This document shows, piece after piece, positions 7,592 to 16,538 of a stretch of 64,000 nucleotides of DNA. The first letter of the stretch is position 1, and each line of letters begins with the position of its first letter. A model generated the notes under the pieces. The model saw only the letters and a list, made by a program, of their open reading frames with translations. It was not told the origin of the DNA and made no database searches. The position numbers and the translations under genes were made by a program. The stretch comes from Prochlorococcus marinus CUG1415 (GTDB taxonomy: Bacteria; Cyanobacteriota; Cyanobacteriia; PCC-6307; Cyanobiaceae), in assembly GCF_017696015.1 (NCBI RefSeq), contig NZ_JAAORL010000001.1, positions 248,001 to 312,000 on the forward strand, read 5' to 3'.

Positions 7592-8997
7592 TTCTTTATA
7601 AATTCTCTAACGTCACTTACTTTGCCATTAATTGCAGCAGCAGCTACCATTGCTGGACTCATGAGAAGTGTCCTTCCACTAGGAGATCCTTGTCTACCTT
7701 TGAAATTTCTATTGCTAGAACTAGCACTAATTTGATTACCCATTAGCTTATCTGAATTCATTGCTAAACACATAGAGCAGCCTGGCTCTCTCCATTGAAA
7801 TCCAGAATCCTTAAATATTTTATCTAGACCTTCTTTTTTTGCTTCAGTGGCCACTTGCTCTGAACCGGGGACTACAAATGCTTTTACTTCCTGAGATACT
7901 TTTTTATCTTTCAATACTTTAGCTGCAACTCTTAAGTCACTGATTCTGCCATTTGTACAACTGCCTATGAAACAAACATCTACTGGAGTATCTTTTATTA
8001 ATTGCCCTGGTTTGAAACCCATATATTCATAAGCCTCTTTAGCAACAAATTGGTCATTTGGGGACAAGTCATCTAAAAGAGGAATCTGTTGATTGATGCT
8101 TATACTTTGACCAGGAGTAATTCCCCACGTTACGGTTGGTTCTACTTGTGAAGCATCTAATTTAATTACATCATCATAAATTGAATTTTCATCACTTTTT
8201 AATGATTTCCACCATATGAGTGCTTGATCCCAGTGATGATTTTTTGGAGCACATAATTTCTTTTTAATGTAACTAAAGGTCTTTTCATCAGGGTTTATAT
8301 ATCCGCATCTCGCTCCCCCTTCTATAGACATATTGCATATAGTCATTCTTTCTTCCATTGATAATGCATTAATCGCAGGGCCTGCGAATTCATATGCGAA
8401 ACCTACCCCAGCCTTTACACCAAGTTTATTTATAATATGTAGCACCAAATCCTTAGCATATACACCATTAGATAATTTATTATCGCACCAAATCTGCCTT
8501 ACCTTTAATTTGTTCATGGCTATGGTTTGGGTAGCAAGAACATCTCTTACTTGACTTGTACCTATTCCAAAAGCAATTGCCCCAAAAGCTCCATGAGTTG
8601 AAGTATGAGAATCTCCGCAAGCGATTGTCATTCCTGGCTGAGTTAGGCCTAATTCCGGTGCTACTACATGAACTATTCCTTGATTACCACTACCAATATT
8701 AAAAAATCTTATTTTATGTTCTAAGCAATTCTTCTCAAGTGTTTCAATCATCTGTTCAGCGAGATTATCCTTGAAAGGCCTGCTCTGATTATCTGTTGGC
8801 ACAATATGATCAACAGTAGCAACAGTTCTATTAGGGAATTTTACTTTTAATTTTTTGTCCTTTAAAGCACCAAATGCTTGAGGACTCGTCACTTCATGGA
8901 TAAGGTGAAGACCAATAAATATTTGATCAGATCCTCCAGGAAGACTTGAAACCTTATGTAAATCCCAAACTTTATCAAATAGGGTATCTTGACTCAA
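7588..8997 (-). CDS. leuC: 3-isopropylmalate dehydratase large subunit
   Basis: This is the iron-sulfur catalytic subunit of isopropylmalate isomerase, 469 residues, the normal length. Aconitase-family motifs are clear: [14 protein letters not shown] around 130-143, and the three cluster cysteines in [10 protein letters not shown] and [11 protein letters not shown], followed by [11 protein letters not shown]. It starts at an ATG 13 nt after cinA, and its stop overlaps the leuD start. No leucine leader peptide is visible in the short gap, so control is probably through the upstream genes. Confidence 0.98.
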   Translation of the reverse strand: MSQDTLFDKVWDLHKVSSLPGGSDQIFIGLHLIHEVTSPQAFGALKDKKLKVKFPNRTVATVDHIVPTDNQSRPFKDNLAEQMIETLEKNCLEHKIRFFNIGSGNQGIVHVVAPELGLTQPGMTIACGDSHTSTHGAFGAIAFGIGTSQVRDVLATQTIAMNKLKVRQIWCDNKLSNGVYAKDLVLHIINKLGVKAGVGFAYEFAGPAINALSMEERMTICNMSIEGGARCGYINPDEKTFSYIKKKLCAPKNHHWDQALIWWKSLKSDENSIYDDVIKLDASQVEPTVTWGITPGQSISINQQIPLLDDLSPNDQFVAKEAYEYMGFKPGQLIKDTPVDVCFIGSCTNGRISDLRVAAKVLKDKKVSQEVKAFVVPGSEQVATEAKKEGLDKIFKDSGFQWREPGCSMCLAMNSDKLMGNQISASSSNRNFKGRQGSPSGRTLLMSPAMVAAAAINGKVSDVREFIKK

Positions 8998-9010
8998 TTT
9001 GTAAAAATAG

Positions 9011-10285
9011 TTACTTACTATTCGATAATAGGATTAATCGGAGGCTGTTCAAACACACATTTACACTTAGTCTTTGAATTTCTATTCGATTTCGTGTTGA
9101 GTTAAATAGTTTTTTTATATTAGTTATATGATTATTTGGTCCTGAAATTGAAATATAGACAAGTCCAACAGGTTTATCTTGACTGCCTCCGTTAGGCCCA
9201 GCTATTCCACTAATTGCTATTGCCCAATCTGCTCCTAATTTCTCTTTTACATTAATTGCCATGGCCTCACAAACTTCTTCAGAAACAGCTCCATATTTTG
9301 TAAGCTTTTCTTTAGAAATATTTAATAATGAATTTTTTAGTTCATTACTATAGGAAACAATACTACCTTGAAAAACTTGAGATGAGCCTGATATTGAGGT
9401 TAGTGATGAAGATAGAAGGCCTCCGGTGCAGGATTCAGCAAAAACAATTGTTTCGTTCCTCTTGGTTAATTCTTTTATTAAAACGCTAGGAAGAGTATCG
9501 TTATCCTCTCCAAAAATAAATTTTGAAAAATCTTTTTTTAATTTTTCTTTAATAGGTTTAATTATATTTTTTGCTTCAAGGTCGTTCTTAGCTCGCGCGG
9601 TGATTCTGAGTTTAACCTCTCCTAAGTTTGCATATGGAGCAACGGTAGGGTTTTTAAGATTTAATAGATCATTAATTTTTTCAGCAACGCTTGATTCTCC
9701 AATACCCGCAAATTTAAGAGTATTTGAGAAAAAGGAATAATTATCTGAGAATTTGGTTTTAATGAAATCATACGCCGTCTCTTCCCACATAGTTTTCATT
9801 TCACTGGGTACTCCTGGGAAAGTAAGGATAGTAAAATCTTTTACTGGTTCCCAAATCATTCCTGGTGCAGTGCCCCTAGGGTTATTAATAATTTGAGCAT
9901 TTTCTGGGAAGAAACATTGTTTCCTTAAGCTGGAGGAATCGTCCTTGAGCTTTGAGTTTGAGAGTTTTTGTTTAATTTCATCCCATAAAAGCGGTCTTTC
10001 AAAAAGAGATACATTAAAAGATTTGGCTATTGCTTCAGTAGTTAAGTCATCTGGGGTGGGTCCTAATCCACCAGTTGTAATTAGAAGATTACTTCTTGTC
10101 GATATTTCTTGAATTACTTTTATAATTCGATCAGAATTATCACCTACAGTTGATTGCCTAAAGTGATTTAAGCCTAATTGAGATAACTGTTCAGAAATCC
10201 ATTGAGCATTTGTATTGATAATATTTCCTAAGAGTAGCTCTGTTCCAATAGAAAGAATTTCAACTCCCTTGGAGTTAGGACTCAT
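9011..10285 (-). CDS. cinA: CinA-like protein (MoaB-like domain plus PncC amidase domain)
   Basis: The 424-residue protein joins two domains. The N-terminal half ([34 protein letters not shown]) is a MoaB/MogA-like pyrophosphatase domain. The C-terminal half from about 260 ([38 protein letters not shown]) is the PncC nicotinamide-mononucleotide amidase domain. Family members recycle NMN and hydrolyse ADP-ribose; the competence link in the name is historical. Its start overlaps the glyA stop as ATGA and leuC follows 13 nt later. Confidence 0.93.
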   Translation of the reverse strand: MSPNSKGVEILSIGTELLLGNIINTNAQWISEQLSQLGLNHFRQSTVGDNSDRIIKVIQEISTRSNLLITTGGLGPTPDDLTTEAIAKSFNVSLFERPLLWDEIKQKLSNSKLKDDSSSLRKQCFFPENAQIINNPRGTAPGMIWEPVKDFTILTFPGVPSEMKTMWEETAYDFIKTKFSDNYSFFSNTLKFAGIGESSVAEKINDLLNLKNPTVAPYANLGEVKLRITARAKNDLEAKNIIKPIKEKLKKDFSKFIFGEDNDTLPSVLIKELTKRNETIVFAESCTGGLLSSSLTSISGSSQVFQGSIVSYSNELKNSLLNISKEKLTKYGAVSEEVCEAMAINVKEKLGADWAIAISGIAGPNGGSQDKPVGLVYISISGPNNHITNIKKLFNSTRNRIEIQRLSVNVCLNSLRLILLSNSK

Positions 10286-11553
10286 TTAATTGATGCTTCA
10301 AGTTTGCCTTCATAAAGAGGAAAACGATTACATAAGGTTAATACTCTTTCTTTACATTTACTTTCAATCAGTGAATCGTCTGGGTTAAGTAATCTATCAG
10401 CAATAATTTCACCAACTTCAGCAAAAGCATCCTCATTAAAGCCTCTAGTAGTTAGAGCAGCAGTTCCCAACCTTAGTCCGCTGGTTACAAAAGGTGATTC
10501 AGGGTCAAATGGAACAGTATTTTTATTTGCAGTGATATTCACTTCACTTACAAGTAAGTCAGCAATCTTACCAGTCATATTGATACTTCTTAAATCGAGT
10601 AAAACAATATGGTTATCAGTGCCTCCGCTAACGATATTAATACCTCTATTTATTAAAGTTGAAGCTAGAACTTTTGCATTTTTTATTACTTGTTGGGAAT
10701 AATTAACGAAATCTGGTTGCAAGGCTTCTCCAAATGCAACTGCTTTAGCTGCAATTATATGTTCGAGGGGCCCACCCTGAGTTCCAGGGAAAACAGATTT
10801 ATCAAATTTCTTTCCAAATTCTGCATCTTTACACAAGATAAGTCCCCCTCTAGGCCCTCTTAATGTTTTATGAGTAGTTGTGGTTACTACATCACAATAT
10901 GGTATTGGATTTGGGTGGAGTTTACTTGCTACAAGACCGGCGATGTGTGCAATATCAGCCATTAAGAATGCACCAACTTCATCTGCAATATTTCTAAATG
11001 ACTCAAAATCGATTGTTCTTGGATAAGCAGAATATCCACATATGATTAATTTTGGTTTTGTTTCAAGTGCTATCTCTCTTATTTCATCAAAATTTAATTC
11101 ACTAGTTTCTTTATTTACACCATAGTGAACTGCATTGAACCATTTACCACTCATATTTACTGGAGACCCATGAGTTAGGTGTCCACCATGAGATAAATCC
11201 ATCCCCATGATTGTGTCGCCAGGTTTAAGTAGACTTAGGAAAACAGCAGCATTGGCCTGCGCTCCACTATGGGGTTGAACATTAGCCCAATTTGCATTAA
11301 ATAATTTTTTCGCTCTCTGAATAGCTAATTCTTCGATTTCATCAACAAATTCACATCCCCCGTAATATCTTTTTTGGGGTAATCCCTCGGCGTATTTATT
11401 TGTAAGTACGGAACCTTGAGCCTGCATAACGGCAATTGATGCGAAATTTTCGCTTGCGATTAACTCAAGATGAGTTTCCTGCCTATTTTTTTCAGAGTTA
11501 ATAAAATTTGATATTACTGGATCACTTTCTTTAAGATTTTGAAGGATATTCAT
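10282..11553 (-). CDS. glyA: Serine hydroxymethyltransferase
   Basis: GlyA interconverts serine and glycine while charging tetrahydrofolate with a one-carbon unit. The 423-residue protein has every family motif: LIASENFAS near the N-terminus, [28 protein letters not shown], and the PLP-lysine motif [14 protein letters not shown]. It starts at an ATG. tRNA-Arg lies 77 nt upstream on the same strand, and cinA overlaps the stop. An AT-only hairpin in the leader (11587-11605) is too weak to call functional. Confidence 0.98.
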   Translation of the reverse strand: MNILQNLKESDPVISNFINSEKNRQETHLELIASENFASIAVMQAQGSVLTNKYAEGLPQKRYYGGCEFVDEIEELAIQRAKKLFNANWANVQPHSGAQANAAVFLSLLKPGDTIMGMDLSHGGHLTHGSPVNMSGKWFNAVHYGVNKETSELNFDEIREIALETKPKLIICGYSAYPRTIDFESFRNIADEVGAFLMADIAHIAGLVASKLHPNPIPYCDVVTTTTHKTLRGPRGGLILCKDAEFGKKFDKSVFPGTQGGPLEHIIAAKAVAFGEALQPDFVNYSQQVIKNAKVLASTLINRGINIVSGGTDNHIVLLDLRSINMTGKIADLLVSEVNITANKNTVPFDPESPFVTSGLRLGTAALTTRGFNEDAFAEVGEIIADRLLNPDDSLIESKCKERVLTLCNRFPLYEGKLEASIK

Positions 11554-11630
11554 TGAATTTGATAAGTAATACCCATAATATAGACGATATTTTTTAGAAA
11601 AATATAAAAAGAATATTTCAGAATTTAAAA

Positions 11631-11704
11631 CGCGCCTGGAGAGATTCGAACTCCCGACACCCTGATCCGTAGTCAGGTGCTCTAATCCACTGAGCTACAG
11701 GCGC
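11631..11704 (-). tRNA. tRNA-Arg (anticodon ACG)
   Basis: On the minus strand the gene folds as a complete cloverleaf: acceptor GCGCCTG/CAGGCGC, D arm AGCTCAGTGGATTAGAGCA, anticodon stem CTGAC/ATCAG... with loop containing ACG, and T arm GGGAGTTCGAATCTCTCC. The discriminator is G and CCA is not encoded. ACG, read as ICG after A34 deamination, decodes CGN arginine codons. Confidence 0.96.
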
Positions 11705-11760
11705 ATAATTATGTAATATCTCTGTTTCAGGGTCTCTTAGTCAACTAGATTTCGGGTAAA

Positions 11761-12042
11761 ATGTCTATTATTAACAATCTAATTATTAATATGCCTATAA
11801 AGTGGTACGGAAATGGTGACTCAGAAGATCCTATCTATAAACATTTTTCTCGAATAGTAAATTTTGTTATTCACTGCATGATATTTACTGCGATTGTAAG
11901 TGGCACGTGGCTTTTAAAAGAGATTAAATATGAAATCAGCTTTTTTAATAATTTTGCAATTGTCTGGTCAGTTCTTTTGGCCTCCCATTTACTTTTCGTA
12001 ATTATCAAAAAACCAAAAGACACTTCAAAACAATCAACTTAA
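11761..12042 (+). CDS. Conserved small membrane protein, function unknown
   Basis: The 93-residue frame starts at an ATG and I do not recognise a characterised family. It has two probable membrane helices, about 30-51 (RIVNFVIHCMIFTAIVSGTW) and 62-82 (FFNNFAIVWSVLLASHLLFV), joined by a short charged loop, and a basic lysine-rich tail. An N-terminal segment, PIKWYGNGDSEDPIYKHFSR, is hydrophilic and suggests a cytoplasmic or lumenal contact site. It precedes a DUF3181-type gene by 15 nt, so the two may form an operon. Codon use resembles its neighbours. Confidence 0.7.
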   Translation: MSIINNLIINMPIKWYGNGDSEDPIYKHFSRIVNFVIHCMIFTAIVSGTWLLKEIKYEISFFNNFAIVWSVLLASHLLFVIIKKPKDTSKQST

Positions 12043-12057
12043 ATTAATTTCTATGTT

Positions 12058-12342
12058 ATGGACTCTCAGATAAGTATAAGTGATCTAGAAAATGTTATTT
12101 CCGAAAAGGTTTTTATAAAAATAGAAAAGTGGAATTTGTATCTTGGAGACGCTGGACTAGCTAGGAATCTTGCTATTGAATGTATCAGCAATAGAGATCA
12201 AGGCCCATTGGAGGCTGCAAAATTAAGTCTTAAAGCAATAAATGTAAAAGTAGGGGATGGTGTTAATAGTATTCCATTGATTAATTTAATCACTAACTCA
12301 CAAATTCTAGAATTAGAAGAGATTTTGGAAAGTTTTTTTTAA
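12058..12342 (+). CDS. DUF3181-like cyanobacterial protein
   Basis: This 94-residue soluble protein has no signal peptide or membrane segment. Features are IEKWNLYLGDAGLARNLA (21-38), an aspartate-glycine rich VKVGDGVNSIPL near 77, and an acidic leucine-rich tail (ILELEEILESFF). I associate this pattern with the DUF3181 family of cyanobacteria, of unknown function, but only from memory. It starts 15 nt after the two-helix membrane protein and ends 3 nt before the convergent murJ stop. Confidence 0.6.
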   Translation: MDSQISISDLENVISEKVFIKIEKWNLYLGDAGLARNLAIECISNRDQGPLEAAKLSLKAINVKVGDGVNSIPLINLITNSQILELEEILESFF

Positions 12343-12345
12343 AAA

Positions 12346-13959
12346 CTAAATCTCTTTTTTTGAAACTTTAAATTTATTTACTTTCAAGAATTTTGTAAGT
12401 AAAAAATAAATCACAAAAAAAGTTAGGGTTCCAAATATTAATAATAAAAATTCTGCAAGATTTGAATTGAAGTTATTAGTAGTTTGGAGAATAGTAAAAC
12501 AAAGTGTACTGTCTATAAATGCTGCTAATGACATGAGGCTAATTTTCTTCAATAAATCCAAGTTAGGTAAATGGATATCTTCATTTCGCAGATTAAAAGA
12601 AAGCAAAATACAGACTATAAGGTTGACTATTACTGAAGATAAAATTATTCCCACAACTCCGAAATTATATGGAGAAAGATTCCCAAAATTCTTAATTGGG
12701 GCACCAATTAAAAACCAATCAAAAAAAATATTAAATATTATCCCTGCAAATGAAGACTTAAAAGGGAAGTTTGTTTTTTCTATTGAATAGTAAGTTCTTA
12801 CTAATAAATCTCTATAAAGATAAAATGGTATGCCAACTGCGTAAGCAATTAATATATTTTTTACTTTTAAAGTTGCTGAATAATCAAAAGATCCTCTTTG
12901 AAAAACTAATTGTACGATTTGATTATTGAATGTTATAAAAAATCCGGTTAAAAAAATAGCTGCCAAGAAACAGTACTCTACCCCAGATATCAATTTTTTT
13001 TGGAGACCTCTTTTGTCTTTTTCACTTCTTAATTTAGAGAATTTTGGAAGTAATGGCAGAATCAAGGAGTTAGATAATATGCCTAAGGGGGCTTGTATAA
13101 GAAAGTTGCCGTAAGCTAGTCCAGATGCTGCGCCTTGAAAACTTGAAGCAAAAAACATATCTATGAAAACATTAATTTGACTCAGACCTGATGAGATAGA
13201 TGCAGGAATAATTAGTTTTAAAATCCTCCTCTGTTCATATTTAAATGTTTGGAAGTTAAATGATTGGAAGTTAAATGATTGGAAGGTTGATTGCAATCTC
13301 AAGAGGCCTATCTTATTTATTTCCCAAATTTGAACAACAAACTGAATTAAAGTTCCCGTCAAAGTTGCAAAAGCTAGTAATCCCGAAGAAGTGAAGAGAT
13401 TTTTGGTTGTATTTTCTTGGTTGAAAGTCCAACTAAATAAAATAAAAAAAATAATAGTTAAGCTTGTTATGGCTGGGCTGATACTTGACAAGAAGAATTT
13501 TCTTCGTGAATTTAAGGCTCCAAAGCTTAAACCTATGAAGCCAGATAATGGGATACAAGGTGTAAGTATTCTTAATTGGTAAGTAGCAATAGTTTTGGCT
13601 TCGGAACTTAAATTGGGGGCTAATAATTCAATTAATAAACTAGAATTAAAGTAAATCAATATAGCTAAACCGAACAATATTATTGAAAGTTTAATGCTTA
13701 CTTGAGTTAGGATGATTCCTCCATTTTTTTTGTTAAGAGGAGTTAAAACGGCGACTACTGCATTATGTAAAGGACCATTAATTCCGCCAATGATTATGAG
13801 CAAAAAACCTGGAATTATATAGGCATAATTAAATGCGTCGTATGTTATACCAACCCCAAAAGCAGCAGCTATAAATACTTGTCTTAAACATCCAGCTAAT
13901 TTACTAAGACTAGTACCAAATGAAATTGAAAAAACATTATTTTTTAAAAATGAATGCAT
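12346..13959 (-). CDS. murJ: Lipid II flippase MurJ (MviN)
   Basis: MurJ moves lipid II across the inner membrane for peptidoglycan synthesis. The 537-residue protein is almost wholly hydrophobic, with about 14 helices. It has the family signature near the N-terminus (SFGTSLSKLAGCLRQVFIA, then FGVGITYDAFNYAYIIP), and repeats MviN motifs later (PLGILSNSLILPLLPKFSKL; QLVFQRGSFD). A loop at residues 224-238 carries a threefold five-residue repeat encoded by a 15-bp tandem repeat. It starts at an ATG and diverges from sfsA across 72 nt. Confidence 0.93.
   Translation of the reverse strand: MHSFLKNNVFSISFGTSLSKLAGCLRQVFIAAAFGVGITYDAFNYAYIIPGFLLIIIGGINGPLHNAVVAVLTPLNKKNGGIILTQVSIKLSIILFGLAILIYFNSSLLIELLAPNLSSEAKTIATYQLRILTPCIPLSGFIGLSFGALNSRRKFFLSSISPAITSLTIIFFILFSWTFNQENTTKNLFTSSGLLAFATLTGTLIQFVVQIWEINKIGLLRLQSTFQSFNFQSFNFQTFKYEQRRILKLIIPASISSGLSQINVFIDMFFASSFQGAASGLAYGNFLIQAPLGILSNSLILPLLPKFSKLRSEKDKRGLQKKLISGVEYCFLAAIFLTGFFITFNNQIVQLVFQRGSFDYSATLKVKNILIAYAVGIPFYLYRDLLVRTYYSIEKTNFPFKSSFAGIIFNIFFDWFLIGAPIKNFGNLSPYNFGVVGIILSSVIVNLIVCILLSFNLRNEDIHLPNLDLLKKISLMSLAAFIDSTLCFTILQTTNNFNSNLAEFLLLIFGTLTFFVIYFLLTKFLKVNKFKVSKKEI
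13246..13290. repeat. Three tandem 15-bp units inside murJ
   Basis: Units at 13246-13260, 13261-13275 and 13276-13290 read TGTTTGGAAGTTAAA, TGATTGGAAGTTAAA and TGATTGGAAGGTTGA. The first two differ at one base (position 3) and the third is more degenerate. They are in frame and encode tandem FQSFN-like pentapeptides in a loop between MurJ membrane helices. Confidence 0.85.
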
Positions 13960-14031
13960 TTGGCTTTATCTAAAAATTTTTCAAGAAGAATAAGTTTCAA
14001 TTATATTTGATTCTTAACTAAAGACATATTT

Positions 14032-14772
14032 ATGAAAGATCGGATTATTGAATTTGACCCATTAATTGAAGGGGTTTTAATCAAAAGATATAAAAGATTT
14101 CTTGCAGATATTAAATTAGAAACTGGAGAGGTTGTAACTGCTCATTGTGCTAATACAGGTCCAATGAAAGGACTTTTGAGAGAGGGAGCAAAAGTAAGAA
14201 TAAGTGTTTCCCCATCTCCAAAAAGAAAATTACCTTTTACTTGGGAACAGATATGTGTTGTTAATGCAAAAAATGAGGAGGTTTGGGTAGGTATTAATAC
14301 TCTCTTTGCAAACAAGTTAATCAAAAAGGTTATTGAAAAAAATCTGCTAATAGAAAGAATAGGTGAAATAGAGAAAATTAAATCTGAAGTTCCCTATGGA
14401 AAAGATAAAAAAAGCAGAATTGACTTTTTTTTAACCCCAAAATCTTCAAATCCTGATAAACGTAACATTTACATAGAGGTTAAAAATACGACTTGGATTA
14501 AAGAAAATGTAGCTCTATTCCCAGATACAGTAACGAAAAGAGGCCAAAAACACCTCATAGAATTAAAAGAATTGATTCCTGAAAGTAAAAGTGTTTTAGT
14601 ACTTTGTATTACTAGAAAAGACGCTAATTTCTTTGCGCCTGGAGATGATGCAGATCCCTTATATGGCAATCTTTTTAGAGAATCTTTGAGTGCAGGAATG
14701 ATATCCATACCATGCTCCTTTGAATTTCATAAAGACCATGTATCATGGAATGGAATTAAACCTTTGAAATAA
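14032..14772 (+). CDS. sfsA: SfsA family protein (putative DNA/RNA-binding nuclease-fold)
   Basis: The 246-residue protein has the SfsA signature: an OB-like N-terminal part ([31 protein letters not shown]) and a restriction-endonuclease-like C-terminal part with [16 protein letters not shown] and [16 protein letters not shown]. The paired D and E-x-K residues are those of a PD-(D/E)XK nuclease core. The original sugar-fermentation link comes from E. coli and is probably indirect. It starts at an ATG, lies between murJ and amt1, and ends 180 nt before the latter. Confidence 0.93.
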   Translation: MKDRIIEFDPLIEGVLIKRYKRFLADIKLETGEVVTAHCANTGPMKGLLREGAKVRISVSPSPKRKLPFTWEQICVVNAKNEEVWVGINTLFANKLIKKVIEKNLLIERIGEIEKIKSEVPYGKDKKSRIDFFLTPKSSNPDKRNIYIEVKNTTWIKENVALFPDTVTKRGQKHLIELKELIPESKSVLVLCITRKDANFFAPGDDADPLYGNLFRESLSAGMISIPCSFEFHKDHVSWNGIKPLK

Positions 14773-14856
14773 ATAAAAAACTTGATATTTTTAAATTCTA
14801 AAAAAAAATAGTTTTTAAATTAACAAATATAGCCTTGTGAAGCAACTATAAAATCG

Positions 14857-14870
14857 GTAGCAACGACTAC
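14857..14870 (+). promoter_or_regulatory. NtcA-binding site of the amt1 promoter
   Basis: GTAGCAACGACTAC at 14857-14870 is a perfect GTA-N8-TAC. After 23 nt, CAAAAT (14894-14899) approximates the -10 form TAN3T with one mismatch. A site centred at 14863.5 predicts a start near 14905 for a class II promoter. Since amt1 is a classical NtcA target, I infer activation under nitrogen limitation. Confidence 0.8.
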
Positions 14871-14912
14871 TAGACACTAATAAGTTTTTTGAGCAAAATT
14901 GAATGTGAAAGG

Positions 14913-14935
14913 AAACAGAATAATCTGTTTTTTTT
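14913..14935 (+). promoter_or_regulatory. Terminator-like hairpin in the amt1 leader
   Basis: AAACAGA (14913-14919) and TCTGTTT (14924-14930) form a 7-bp stem around loop ATAA, with eight Ts spanning 14928-14935. It lies downstream of the predicted NtcA-dependent start and 17 nt before the amt1 ATG. It could attenuate amt1 or end transcripts coming from sfsA. Confidence 0.5.
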
Positions 14936-14952
14936 GACAATTAAAATTATTT

Positions 14953-16449
14953 ATGACCACTGCTTTGCATTCGCGGCCAGGACGCAGCAAGAAACTTCAA
15001 GAGGCTAGCCTTATTGAAGGACCTATGCTACTCCTGCGCAGCATACGTGGCTTTAGAACCAATCGCTCATTGATTTGGTTAGCCACCGTTCCAGTAGCAC
15101 TTTTCGGCTTAAGTATCTTCACTTTTGCTGCTAAAGCTGGCCCTGGTCTCGGAGACTTAACAGGACCTCAGGCTGCTACTTTTTTAGCTGACAACTTATG
15201 GTTGTTCGTAGCTACTATACTTGTGATCTTCATGAACGCAGGCTTCGCCATGGTTGAAGCTGGTATGTGTAGATCAAAAAATGCTGTAAACATTCTTGCT
15301 AAAAACCTTTTTGTATTTGCACTTGCCGTAACTGCATATTGGTTTATTGGATACTCATTAATGTATGGGGATTCTGTAGCAGGAGGATTTTTATACTTTA
15401 ACGGACTATTTCTAGACCCTGATCCTTCTGATGCGCTTGCTTGTGCTGCAGGAGTTATTGATGATTGTTCTGTTTTAGTACCATCTGTAGACTTTCTTTT
15501 CCAAGCAGCATTTGCTGGAACAGCTGCAACTATTGTTTCTGGATTAGTTGCTGAAAGAGTTAAATTCGGAGAGTTTGTTATTTTTGCAATTGTTCTCTCT
15601 GGAATCATTTATCCTATTTCCGGTAGCTGGCAATGGAATGGAGGTTTCCTTTCAGAGCTAGGCTTTATCGATTTCGCAGGATCATCTATTGTTCACTCAG
15701 TAGGTGGTTGGGCTGGTTTAGTCGGAGCAATGATGCTCGGGCCAAGGATAGGTAAATATGTTGATGGTAAGGCTCAAGCAATGCCTGGCCACAGCATGGC
15801 TATTGCTACTTTAGGTGCCTTAATCCTTTGGATTGGTTGGTATGGCTTTAACCCTGGTTCAGAGCTCGCTATGGATGAATATGTAGCATACGTAGCTGTT
15901 ACAACCACACTTGCTGCCGCAGGTGGAGCTATTGCTGCAACCGTCTTATCTACCTTAACTTCAGGAAAACCAGATTTGACAATGATCATAAACGGTATTC
16001 TTGCAGGTTTGGTTAGCATAACTGCAGGTTGTGGAAATATGACTTTCGCAGGGTCTTGGGTTGCAGGGGCAGTAGGTGGAATTATTGTTGTATTTGCAGT
16101 AGCTGCATTAGATGCTGCAGAAATTGATGATCCAGTTGGTGCTTTCTCAGTCCACGGAGTTTGTGGAGTTTGGGGAACTGTCGTTATTGGTCTATGGGGC
16201 GTAGAAGGAATGGATCCTGGCGCTGCTGGAATAGGTATTTTTAACGGCGGTGGAATCAACCAATTTCTTGTTCAAGCTTTAGGAGCTGGGAGTTATGCAA
16301 TATGGACATTGGTTACATGTTGGATTGCTTGGTCTATAATTGGAGGATTATTCGGTGGAATCCGGGTATCTGAAGAGGAAGAGACTCAAGGTTTAGATAT
16401 TGGAGAGCATGGAATGGAAGCATATCCAGACTTTGCATCCGCTAAATAA
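14953..16449 (+). CDS. amt1: Ammonium transporter Amt1
   Basis: Amt proteins conduct ammonium across the plasma membrane, the main nitrogen source of Prochlorococcus. The 498-residue protein has about 11 helices after a signal-like first segment (SLIWLATVPVALFGLSIFTF). Typical Amt motifs are FMNAGFAMVEAGMCRSKN, IVHSVGGWAGLVGAMMLGPR and a twin-histidine pore, with the second histidine in DDPVGAFSVHGVCGVWGT. The first about 45 residues form a hydrophilic extension ahead of the family's usual start. Codons are noticeably richer in G and C than neighbours, in keeping with high expression. Upstream lie an NtcA site and a leader hairpin; a strong terminator follows. Confidence 0.97.
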   Translation: MTTALHSRPGRSKKLQEASLIEGPMLLLRSIRGFRTNRSLIWLATVPVALFGLSIFTFAAKAGPGLGDLTGPQAATFLADNLWLFVATILVIFMNAGFAMVEAGMCRSKNAVNILAKNLFVFALAVTAYWFIGYSLMYGDSVAGGFLYFNGLFLDPDPSDALACAAGVIDDCSVLVPSVDFLFQAAFAGTAATIVSGLVAERVKFGEFVIFAIVLSGIIYPISGSWQWNGGFLSELGFIDFAGSSIVHSVGGWAGLVGAMMLGPRIGKYVDGKAQAMPGHSMAIATLGALILWIGWYGFNPGSELAMDEYVAYVAVTTTLAAAGGAIAATVLSTLTSGKPDLTMIINGILAGLVSITAGCGNMTFAGSWVAGAVGGIIVVFAVAALDAAEIDDPVGAFSVHGVCGVWGTVVIGLWGVEGMDPGAAGIGIFNGGGINQFLVQALGAGSYAIWTLVTCWIAWSIIGGLFGGIRVSEEEETQGLDIGEHGMEAYPDFASAK

Positions 16450-16470
16450 TCTAACTTAAAATTGATTTTA

Positions 16471-16503
16471 GAAACCTGACTTATGTCAGGTTTCTTTTTT
16501 TTT
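16471..16503 (+). terminator. Rho-independent terminator of amt1
   Basis: GAAACCTGAC (16471-16480) and GTCAGGTTTC (16485-16494) form a perfect 10-bp stem with loop TTAT, followed by an unbroken T run to 16503. It lies 21 nt past the amt1 stop and before ispH. It is the strongest terminator in the window. Confidence 0.95.
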
Positions 16504-16538
16504 ATAAAAAATTATTTAAAATGTTGTAATATCTAAAG

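Noticed and set aside
11587-11605. Perfect 8-bp inverted repeat between tRNA-Arg and glyA
   Set aside because: The stem is made only of A-T pairs in a very AT-rich spacer, so chance is a sufficient explanation.
15168-15608. 146-residue minus-strand frame inside amt1 (and a second of 161 residues at 15774-16259)
   Set aside because: Both are antisense shadows caused by amt1's GC-rich codon use; they have no family features and the amt1 frame is unmistakable.
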